The notes beneath the pieces were generated by a model that was given only the letters and a program-made list of their open reading frames with translations, was not told where the DNA came from and searched no databases. Position numbers and translations under genes: made by a program. Shown one piece after another: positions 35,401 through 47,400 of a DNA stretch of 55,037 nt. The DNA is from Branchiostoma floridae (lineage: Eukaryota; Chordata; Leptocardii; Amphioxiformes; Branchiostomatidae), in the NCBI RefSeq assembly GCF_000003815.2, contig NC_049984.1, positions 16,042,381 to 16,097,417 on the forward strand. The letters run 5' to 3'. Positions within the stretch are counted from its first letter, which is position 1, and the number at the start of each line of letters is the position of its first letter.

Positions 35401-38400
35401 ACCGCCGACAAGGATTCAAGACTGCCTCTTCTAAAAGCTCCTTGGTATAACATAAACGTATAAAAGCTTAATCTGAACGTCATTTTAGATAATGTCTTTC
35501 CTTGAAATTTTCTCTTTTTCCTTCCTGCAACTTACATGTATTTGCGATGATATCGTCTTTTGTCCATAACTTAGCTTACGGCTTGAGGATGGACCATGCT
35601 GGAGGAAATGTGTATTGGACTAACTATACCGAACACACCATCTCAGTAGCCTTGCAGAATGGATCCTTCACCAGGACCCTTCTGACATCACCAGCCATCC
35701 AACGGCCCAGAGGACTCGTCCTTGACCCCAGAAACGGGTAATTTCATCGAAAACAAGCTGGCTTAACCATAGATGATCGCATGCAGTGAGTGTGTAAAAC
35801 CCACATGTATACGGATGGGAGTAAAAAAATAACGACATTGGGTTTATAACAAGCTCATCTTTTTTTTTGTATCGAATTGGTTGAGATTTGAGACAAAGAT
35901 AAAGGAAATATCGTCTTGAAGCAGAAATTTCCCGATTTGTTGTTTTGGCATATATGAGTGACTGAATAGATTTCAAGATGGCAACAACGTTGAATGCCCG
36001 TCAGAAGCAAATAGCAGTACCAAGGAGGTTTGATCATCGGGTCATTTATGATTTTCCTCGCTTTTGTGAGAGACTGAACCCGTACATGTATCAAGTTTCG
36101 TTTCTTTTGATTAACTGGAAAATACTCTACAAAAATCTTTGTTTAATTCGGCTACATTTTACAGGTGTGATGTTAGCTTCCAACAGTAATTGTGATGGTT
36201 CAGATTAACATGAGCTGATGTTCTGATTGTCAGATGGACGTCAAGGGACGTGGTTATCTTGAAATTAACTCACTACTTTACTGTTAGGCTAGCCCCTGAG
36301 GCGTCGCCAAAAAAAAAGAAGAAAATACTTACATAATTACCGCAGGTTAGCACGAAACCCGAGAAGGAAAACATTTATGTTACAAAACGTTGAAATAAAA
36401 CGGGCTCACATTTCTTTCTTATTCTGTTTATCGTTTACTCCATATTTTCTGCTTCCTTATGTTTATTACTGGACTAGACTCATGTACTGGACGAGCGTTG
36501 GTAGTGATCCCAGAATTGACCGTGCTGCGATGGATGGCAGCAACCACACTACCATTATCAGAAACCTGACTGATCCCAGTGCTATCACGATAGACTATAA
36601 AGGTGAGAAAACAGACACCAGTGAAACATACAATTGGGTACTTCCGAAAATAATTTCATCAGGTTGGTAGAGCATGGGATATTAAAAATTTCCTTTTCAC
36701 AACCAGCTTTCAATAACTTTGTATCATTTGTATTACCTTAAACACCGGAGATTTCCGTGAACACCGAAATATGTGAAACGTATAAACGTCGGGATCACTA
36801 ATCCTGCATTAATACATCTCTTTAAATTACTTTAAAGTAGTCATGTAAAGATTTTCTCATGTACTGATATTATGCCTTTTATGGCACCTGGTGGAATTTT
36901 TAAATGAGAGTTCATATTACACAGAGGAATTTTCCATGTAGGCTCAGTTGTGTTTTTTTGTGTGACGTTGAAATATTTATTGTATTCATCCCTTTCAGAG
37001 GATCGACTGTACTTCTGTGACGGTGGAAGCGTCCACAGCTCAGACCTGCTGGGGAATAACGTACTTCTGCTCCATAACGACAGTACTTACAAAGTCGGCA
37101 TTGCCGTGGATGATAACTACGTTTACTGGGGGCAAATGGACGGCGATGGAATCCAAATGTGAGAAAAAGATCTTCCTCTTCTTCAAAGTACCTCAGAAAT
37201 AAGACGTCTGTGATTACCAAATGAAGATCGTTTACGCCAATGTTGATGTGATTTGATTTTATGGATGAAATATTTTGCGAACCCCAATACTGATGTGAGC
37301 GTGCGAAAAATAAAAAAAGAAATCGAAGTGGTGAGAAAGGTTGAACATTGACCACACCGAGCAGTACCAAATAGTAGGGCCTTCATTTTTTGCTCATTCA
37401 CGTCTTCTTTTTTGACCTTTGAATTAATCTTTGAATTCTATGACATTAGTATCCACTTTTCCGATATTTTTTTACATGGTACATGTATTGTTGAAAACTT
37501 TTTGGCGAAGCCTCATGGACTAGCCCAACAGTATAGTTATTGGGAACCAGAATTCTACAGGGATTTCTGGAATTTTTCCGCGCGTGCGTAGTTGCATAAT
37601 GCGGGGCTGAACCATTACCTCCATGGCCGTCTTGCTCGTTTTCCGTTTGTCCCATCACAAATATTGCTTACATGACGATTTGCTGTTATATTCTACACCT
37701 CCAGGTTATCCAAGACCAACACTAATCAGACTGTTACTACTGTATTGGCTGATGTTGTTTCACATCCTGCAGACATCTACATGTCCAAGGCATCGCCTAT
37801 TAATGTACCCAATCATGGTACATACAAGTACTTTTGTGATGCACATTGTATGTTGTTTGAGTGCATCAGTTGGCCTCTAACAGCCTCCACATGTCGCCGG
37901 AAATAGTACAAATTGGCCAAATAGATAATACACTAGAGGAGTTAGCGGCCTCAAACAAAGCATCCTTACGTCACAAATTGTTATTTTTGGACGGCCAAAG
38001 TCCTGGTGTGTTATCTGTTTATTTTGAGCGACATGGAGCCTTGTGGAGGCTATGTAATATTGTGGGCTTGCGGTTAAACGGTATGAAATGATCATAGTCC
38101 AACAACCTTCTGTTGTTTCCTATTCTTTATTAAGTCTCCACAACCTCACTAACTGAGGTACCCCTTCCTGTCCTACGTGTATTATATCTACCATCTGTGA
38201 ATGCACCTCTAGGCATCTCTATTTCATATATAAAAGGTCTAACGGTACGTATATACTTTAACACAAAACATCTCCACACGTTTTTCGTCACATATTTTTC
38301 ACACATATTTGCAACACGTACGTTATAAGTGCAAATGCCATACAAATATGAACATATTATTATACCTATATCATGTTAGTTGACGTCATTGAGGTATTTG

Positions 38401-41400
38401 ATATGAATATGCTGCAATATCTTCATTAAAAAAGAAAGTACGCTTTAAATAAATACCTGTATATAATGTGCTATTTGGGCAAAGAGGGCAGTTAATTGTA
38501 TGTAAAAAGGCAAATTCGAACGTTTTTGGATGCGAATAAACTCCAACACCTCAGTGGTACTAGTAATTTATGAATTTTGTAAAAGAAAGATGTACATTTA
38601 TGCAAATTATAAGTCATATATGCAGTACATTACGGAATTATTTTCATACAGCGAATGTATAGGGTTAAGGAACTATTTTCGTAATTTATGAGAGCTTTAC
38701 TATCTTCAGTATCTGTAATTTGGGGTCAATCAGCTCTTGTCAATTTCAGCTTGGCTAACGAATATGTCTTTATACTTTTTTTCCGGTAGAGTGTTCTTCT
38801 TTTAATGGAGGGTGTCAAGAGTTGTGCCTTTCGCATCCAGACGGAATCAAGTGCGCCTGTCGAAACAACTGGGAGCTGCAGAAAGATGGAGTGACCTGTG
38901 AGTAGCATATAGCGCGTGGTCTCTGGTTTCAGTGGTCAGATAGAGGATGAAGTCACGGTCAGGCTCGGAAGCCACGAAATTTGTCCTGGTGGACTGCCGC
39001 GACCGGATACCGCTGAGTACCTGTCGGTCTGTTCACTATTAGGTCATGGCGACGTCTTTGTTACCAAGTCCCGGGTTGATCTTAACTGCGACGTAAAAAG
39101 CCTGGGGCCCGTCCTTACCCCAAAAGAGCCCAAGAGTCGCAGGGTGTCCCAATGGGCCATGTAGGGGTCGAAAACACAGAAAAAAGCCCGTAAACTGCAC
39201 AGAAGGGCCAATTTCCCCCTTCATCCCCCAACCGAAGTCAAATACCAATCCATACACCTAAATGAAAGCCCTGTCACAGTAACATGATATCTTGACAGAA
39301 TTTCACCCAGGGACATGGCTTCTTGGTCAGACTATTCTTAGTTACGCCACACGACCCCACTCACTAACTGAATGATTATTGAAATAACGAATTCGAAAAA
39401 TATGATACTTCACATAATTGGCAACATTTTCGAGCAAATATAGCTTCATCTTTATAGCCTATGAGCGTCATATCCGTAACCATAAGTCCGTCGCATTTTC
39501 GAAGTGTCAAACAACGATACTTTATGTCACAATGGGACTTTCGAAATAGAAGTCCACTAGTCTCAGTTAAAGCAAACACAAATACTATTTCTAATGTAGA
39601 ACTTATTGTCATAGGTTGTCTTTCTGGCTACACCACATACGCTGGTGCGTGCTTCAAGGCCTACAACCAAGACAAAACCTACAACCAGTCTAGACAGGTG
39701 TGTGCAGAGGACGGGGGGATTCTGGCCTTGCCGAAAGACAAAGACGTGAACAACTTCCTAAGAAATCTAAAGAATGCCGTCAGTGAAATCTCACGTTTCT
39801 GGATCGGCCTGAGCGATCATAAAGATGAGGGTGATTGGATGTGGGAGGATGGGTCTACACATGACACCATCGCTGACTGGAACGACTGGCAGCTGGGGGA
39901 ACCTAACGATAACCAGGGAGCAGAGGACTGTGCGAACTACGGTGGTTCCGGCTGGAATGATGCACCGTGCTCCTCTACTTACAGGTTCATCTGCCAGCTG
40001 AAAAACGGTATTCCACAAAACATTTTTATAGAATTGTGGTGAGGAAATAACTCCTCTTTCCCGCCTACTGTAGCGTACTGTTACTACTGCATAAGGAGGA
40101 GGGTGGAGTGAAGACTGGTTGACAGTAGTAATAAAGTATATCGTGGGCGATTTCGACCAAATGACAAGAATGATCGATTGTAAGCTTTAGTTTCTTTGAA
40201 TATGACACTCTTGTCATGTTTTTGTTCAGGTGAAGCATAATTCATTTGAAAAAGCTTTATGAATTCTATCCATGCACAGCAATAACCTGCTCTCTGGGAT
40301 ACTTCCGCTGTAGACACGGACGTACGTGTATCCTGTCATGGAAGCGATGTGACGGGATCACCGACTGTACAGACAGGAGTGACGAGACGGATTGTGGTAA
40401 GGCTTAAGTCACATTTCCAAAGCGGGGCCCGGCCGGGATGTTTAAAAAAGCGAGAAATCAAACTGTATACCTAGAAATATATACAGATCATTCTCATAAA
40501 TCTTATTTTGTCATTTTGTGTACTTTGATGTCTTTAATATCATTCTTTTCGCTCCCGAAAGCTGCCCGGCCGGGCCCCTCTATGGAAATGTGACCTAAGC
40601 ATAAGGCTTGGGTCCCAATTGTACCGGTACCCGTCAGGGATGTAGCCCCGCCGGGCTCAGAGGCTACAGAGTGTCTCGGTGGACTGCCGGATCACTTCGG
40701 AGTTGCTCACGGGTAGTTCGCAGTGTCTAGTTGTTACCGGGTCCCGGGTTCATTTTAAGTCCGACTTAAATTCAAACCGGGGCCCGGCCGGCCCCCCAAA
40801 TACCCAGGGACCCACAAGATGTCCCATGGGGCCAAGTATGGGTTACGCCCGAAATTGCAAAAAAAAAGCCCGTAAACTACCCGGCAGGGCCCCCTTTCCA
40901 ATTAAGCGTTACTGTCAGGGGCATGTAGTTTCTAAAAAATATAATATTTTCAAATTATCACTGTTTGAAACCACTGTCTGTTGACTTTGTATCCCTGGGT
41001 ACCGTTTTTTTAAAAAAGTAACGGATATAGGTTACCCCGCGGATAGAGGTGAACTAACGTTATAACTCTGTGTATGATTTATCTCGTTGCCAACTTTTCA
41101 GAGTGCCAGCCAATACCTGGACATTTTCAACTAGACAGTAGACTGACAATGCTACCGAATCAGCTGGGCCAGACGACGTTTGGGGAGATACAGAACTCCT
41201 CAGCGGTGGAGCTGCTCAACAGTTCTTACAGCTCACACGTGTTTCACCCAGAGTTTAGAAAATTCGTGTCGACCATCATTTTCCCGCAGTGCGATGCCAA
41301 CATAGAGAACAGCACTCAATGTTATTTGTCTCCAAATGACACCGACACGGCCCTATGCATGTAAGTGGAAAAATGTTGCGGAGATTTCCAAAAAATATCA

Positions 41401-44400
41401 TTTCAGTTTTGCTTTAGGAAGATGGCATGTTAAACGGCCACCAATACGACTTGCTCATTGCTCGATTAGAAAGTACACGGTCACTTGAATAGAACTAGAA
41501 AGGCCGACATTTGCTTAAGAGCAAATACAGCATATTTCAGCCATACCCCTTCCCACGCAACATTGGACTGTTCCAAATCACCCCTGCGCAAAAATGGAAC
41601 ATCATATTAACAGTACATTATCCCCCAAAGTGGACTGGTATTGTGAATTGATTCCAGGTAAAAACAGAGCTTGCTTCTATTTTTCAGAAAATGACAATAA
41701 TCACACCTTCCATTCAGAAAATTTTCATCATGACTGAAAATTGTTGAATGACTTCATGTAATGTCATTAACAATTTTCAGTACGATAACTAGGTGTAAGT
41801 TTAAAAAAGTATAAGTTCCTTGTGATGTGGGTACATTTATTATTGCAGTGAACTTTTTTTATTCAAGTAGGGCATACGATTTAATAATTATCAAGCAGGT
41901 GCAGGTACTGTAGGAGCGTTTGTTTTCTTCAAGCTGTAAAACTGTTAAACTGTTTTACTTTGTATGCAATCAGCCATCGAGCCTATTCTTATTTTAGTTT
42001 AACAACTTCCTGCCAGACCCGGAAGATACGATTGAACCTTGTTCGAGGATTTATTTTCGTCTGTCTGGTCAGTCTGTTCATACCCTGGCGCTGAGAGTGT
42101 TTTATTGGGCTGAAACTCTGGCAGTTTAAAGTTACTTACAATTTAAATGTTCAAAGTTTATGTCAAACAACAACAGCACTAGGAAATGTGGCCACTATAG
42201 ACAGGTGGTCACTATAGAGAAAATGCTGATCTATTGACTAGGAGCCATACGTTACACATAATTTCAGTACACTGATCATTAATCATATAAACATTGCACA
42301 GGTAAGCCAATTGTTTAGATGTACAATTAAGTTCAAATAATTCTGAAGAGAAATATTGATGAGAAAATAATCATTCTCGCCACTGTCTAACTTATAATTA
42401 CGTATCAAAACTAAACGCAGATTTTCTAACTAACGCACCTTTCGCCGACTTCATCAAAGGACCGCCGGCTATCAATCAAACACGGCTGTTGATTAGACTT
42501 AGAGTTTCAAACAGTCATGTGGCATGTGCTGTGTGCCAGTTGACAGCGAACTTCATGCTACGTGATGTTTTACATTGCTTGGACCTTCTTTCCTACAGCG
42601 GTGCTTCTACAAAATATTTAGACTGTAACACTGAGTCCCACATGTTTTATAGAATAGAATTTGACGCAGAACAGCGTTTTTGCTGGGTATTTTTCTTGAA
42701 AAATGTCCGTGGGAATATCAGCGAGGCGGCGACGTAGGGATATCAGACCGTCAACAAAAGTCGCACGGCGGCTAACGGCGCAGCGAAGATACTAGCGCTA
42801 TAAATAAGCTCTTCAACTAAGGATGGCAACCCGTACAATATTTTTGTATACTGTTGGGCTAAGTAAAGTTTGTTGTTTATGAGGTTTTAGTTGTCTTTGA
42901 AGCTTTGACCCGAAATATTCTAAAGTCAAACTGCTGAAGAGAAGTAAGTGACTGCTACGATTATCGTAGATATGGCCCTAAAAAAACTGATAAAAGAAGC
43001 CCTCTCAATAGTCTAAAATGCAAGAGCTTCCGATCGCCCACCTGGGTCCCCCCCCCCCCCCCCCCCCCACAGTGGCCCTGCCCCTGGACCCCGCCAGGGA
43101 CATTCGGCGGACCCCGGACCCCTGTCCGACGCTTTGAAAAAATCCTGGCGAGAAGTCTGTACGGCCTGAGTCTTCAAGTTAACGTATTGTGTGGTCCCGC
43201 TTATGAATATTAATTAGCCTTCGCTTTCCTCTTCGCTGATTGGCTGAACCATTAATTGAATTAACTCTTCCTGCCGGCTAGACGCAGGTGCAGATGTTGG
43301 CTCTGTGGGGTGAACGTCCGAAAGGTCATGGCATGGAGAACGAAAGAAAACCAATTTCCCCTAAAAAAAGTGCTGTAATTAAGCCTTTTACAGTACTTTA
43401 TGCCAAAAATTTTACTTGGATCATTTTACCAACTATCTTATGCCTATCTACACCAAATGTTACTCATACCAGGGTACAGGGGTGCAAAATATACCGTTAT
43501 AAGACCGTCAACAACAGTCGCACGGAGCTAACAGCGCAGCGAAAATACCATCGCTAGCGTTTCAACTTCGGATAACAAGTTATAAGTACTGTTGAACTCA
43601 GTAACGTTAAACTTTGTTTTTAGTTGCCTTTGACGGNNNNNNNNNNNNNNNNNNNNNNNNNNNNNNNNNNNNNNNNNNNNNNNNNNNNNNNNNNNNNNNN
43701 NNNNNNNNNNNNNNNNNNNNNNNNNNNNNNNNNNNNACGCTAAACTCCTGAAGAGAAGTTAAGTGACTGCTGCGATTATCATAGATATGCCCCTAAGAAC
43801 TGATACAATATAAAGCCTTCTGAATAGTCTAAAATGCGAGAGCCTTAGGCGGGCTTCGCTCCCACTGGCGGGAACACTGCTATATACGGGATCATGAGGC
43901 CCCGCTTATGAATATTAATTAGCCTTTGGCCTCCTCTTCGCTGATTGGCTAGGTCTTTGATTCAATTAACTCTCCGGCTGACGCGCACAGGTGTGGCTCT
44001 GTGCGGGGTCACGGAAGGTCACGTCAGGAGGCCAAAAGAAAACAAATTTCCCCTCAGAAAAGTGCCAAAATTAATCATTTTAAAGTTGTTTATGTCTAAA
44101 ATTTTACTTGAATCTTGTTACCAAGTATCTAATGCCTATCTATACCAAATTTCAGGTCATTTAATTGTAATACCAGGGTACAGGAGCCAAAAGTGTCCTT
44201 TTTTGGTCAAAAATTGGCCAAAAATCGCAAAAATAGGCATTTTGTTGCACTGTACACCAAAAGTGTTATTGAATTTATATGCAGGGATTATCAAGGCACA
44301 TCTGTGTCAAATTTCAGCTCATTCGGTTGCAATACCAAGGTACAGGAGCCAAAAGTGTCCTTTTTTGGTCAAAAATTGGTCAAAAAATCGCAAAAATAAG

Positions 44401-47400
44401 CATTTTGTTGTACTGTACACCAAAAGTGTTATCGAATTTATATGAAGAGATTATCAAGGCACATCTCTGTCAAATTTCAGCTCATTTAGTTGTAATACCA
44501 GGGTACAGGGGCCAAAAGTGTCCTTTTTTGGTCAAAAATTGGTCAAAAAATCGCAAAAATAAGCATTTTGTTGTACTGTACACCAAAAGTGTTATTGAAT
44601 TTATATGGGGGCATTATTAAGGCACATCTCTGTCAAATTTCAGCTCATTTGATTGTAATACCAGGGTACAGGGGCCAAAATATACAGTTTTGGTCTAAAA
44701 TTGACCAAAAAATCTCAATAAAATCATTTTAGAGGCAGATATGAAAAAACTGAGAAAAAAGCATCAAGGTATTGGCCCATTCTACCCCTGTGCCAAATTT
44801 CAGGTCATTCGGTCCAGGAACGGCGGAGATGAATCACTTTGAAGATTTGACAGGAGAAAGAAGAAAGAAACATTACGAATACAATATATTTCACCATACT
44901 ATGTATGGCTGAAATATAATAAGAAACATCAGCAATACTAAGTCGGTTGAAACTCTTGCTTGGTAACAAATAAACATCACGATTTAAGTGTCGCGTTCAC
45001 CGCGGTCAGCCGGTACGTACATGTACAAGGGTGATCAATAAGTTCTCGGCCTCACCAAGAATGACAAGCACAACTCAAATTTGGAGACACAACCTTGTAG
45101 TTTGAGGCTTTTTATCAATATCCTCCAAATTTCAAATTAATGTAGTCATTACTTTCCAGGCAATGCCTTTTTCGAAAATCAGTGATCAAACTTGTGAGGG
45201 TCGTGTTCCCCATGCCGTAAATTCTTTGAAGACATCAAATTGAATGCTAAGGATTCCCTTTCTCTTGGGTGTACGAGCTTCGAAATCTGAGTTGTGCTCA
45301 TTATTTCTGGGTGAGCCATTATCTGTATCTGTATCTGTATCTATATAGCCGGTATAACCGCCCTTCGGCGTAACACACCAGCTTCGCAGGCACGCGGCGC
45401 GGCAGCAGCTGGTTATATTACACTGAACGACTCATCACACCTAACTTTTGCACATCTATATGCAAGTGTTCTCTGAAACTATCCAGAGAAGACGCCCCTA
45501 CTGTGCTTGGTGATAACATATTCCACTCTACAATAGTTCTGGGGAAATAGGAATTTTTGAACACATCAATCCTAGGTTGGTAACTCTGGTACTTGAAAGC
45601 ATGACTGTTTCTAGTTCGTTTTTGAGCTGGTGTTAGATACTTATCAGTCGGTACGTCCACCAGTTTATTGGTCATTTTGTACATCATACAAAGTCTGGAC
45701 ATTTTCCTCCTGTCTTCAAGTGATGTCCACTGCAGATCTGTTTTCATTTTGGTAACACTAGCATCTCTGCTGTAGTTGTTTGTACAGAATCTGGCAGCTT
45801 GGTTCTGTACCCTTTCCAGTTTATCTTTGTCTTTCTTTGTATACGGATCCCATACTGTTGCAGCATATTCAAGATTTGGTCTTACCAGTGACGTGTATGC
45901 AAGTGATTTTACCCTGGCTGGGCATGCCCACAAGTTGCGTTTGATTACTCCCAGTGTCTGTTTAGCCTTGGTTGTTATTTTGTTAACATGGACACCCCAC
46001 TTCAGTCCAGTTGTTAATGTAACACCGAGGTATGGGTGGGTTTTTGTGGTTGCTAATGTCTGACCACAGAACTGGTAGGGGGATACATTTGGGGTTCGTT
46101 TGTTTGTTATGTGCATGATATAACATTTATCCGGATTGAACTGCATAAGCCATTTCCTTTGCCACTCTTCCAGGGTGTTCAGATCTTTCTGGAGAAGTAG
46201 TGAATCTTCCTTTGTAGAGAGCTCTACATATAACAGGCAGTCATCTGCGAACAACCTCACACTTGAATCGAGCTGGTCTGGCAAGTCGTTTATGTACAAG
46301 AGGAAGAGCAATGGTCCCAGGACAGTTCCTTGCGGAACTCCAGACGCTACTTTAACTGGAGCTGAGGCCTTCCCTTCTACCACTACAGTTTGCTCTCTGT
46401 TCGTTAGGAAAGCCTTTAACCAATTAAGTGTGGTACCTTGAATTCCATAATGCTCTAGTTTTGATATCAGTCTGCTATGTGGGACTTTGTCAAAGGCTTT
46501 AGGACTTATTGATCACCCCTCGTATACTAAATCTTCTTATGTTTCAAAATAGGGGCAACGTTACTGGCACACAACTGGTACCATGTCGCACGTGGTGTGA
46601 GGAAGTGCTGAACATGGCTCCTGATTGGATGAAACACATGCTGCCTCGGTGTAAATTGTTTCCATCGTCCAAACACGGTTGTTGGAATCATGATGCAGCA
46701 AAGAAGGGAACAGAAGGTGACAGACAGTAATTTCATTTATATCTTTACTCAAAGAAGTACAAGTGTAGTTTAGTGTAGGAAAATCTTAAAATCCCATTGT
46801 TGATTTTTGTAAAATATGATTTTCAGAAACTCGTTGCCATGGCAACACGAAACAATTATAAACTTTCTCTATTTTTTTGCAAATTGGTGCCAATAATATT
46901 GTAGAATAGGTCACCAAGTTTATATTAGTTGTCCTAGCACAAGCCGTTTGGAAGTCAAAGTTGGCGCAGGCACTTTTAGCCATCCCCCCCCCCCCCCCCA
47001 GCCCCACCCCTATCCCCGTCTGAAGGGTTAATATTACTGTACATCGTCAAAAAATATGTACTTGGGTATCAATTTCTGTCTGGTGTGACATCACTAGACT
47101 ATCCGATCACAAAGATATGACAAAAATTGGATTTCTGCACGCCAACCCCATTCATCACACTTAATCCTTAATATAAGATATGATTTTATCAGCTACTGAT
47201 ACTTCATCGTTTGTTTTCCACAGTTTGCTACCATGGCAACGGCATAAACTACCGTGGAACATGGAGTAAAACTACATCCGGCGCAGATTGTGTAGAGTGG
47301 TCATCGGCGCAAGCCGGTTACTACAAGACAGAGTACCCCTGGGCCAACCTGGATAACAACTACTGCCGCAACCCTACCGGGCTCGATCGGCCATTTTGTT

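Noticed and set aside
43945-44445. Plus-strand open frame of 166 codons
   Set aside because: It is periodic with the 166-bp repeat and overlaps similar frames in other phases, with no domain signal.
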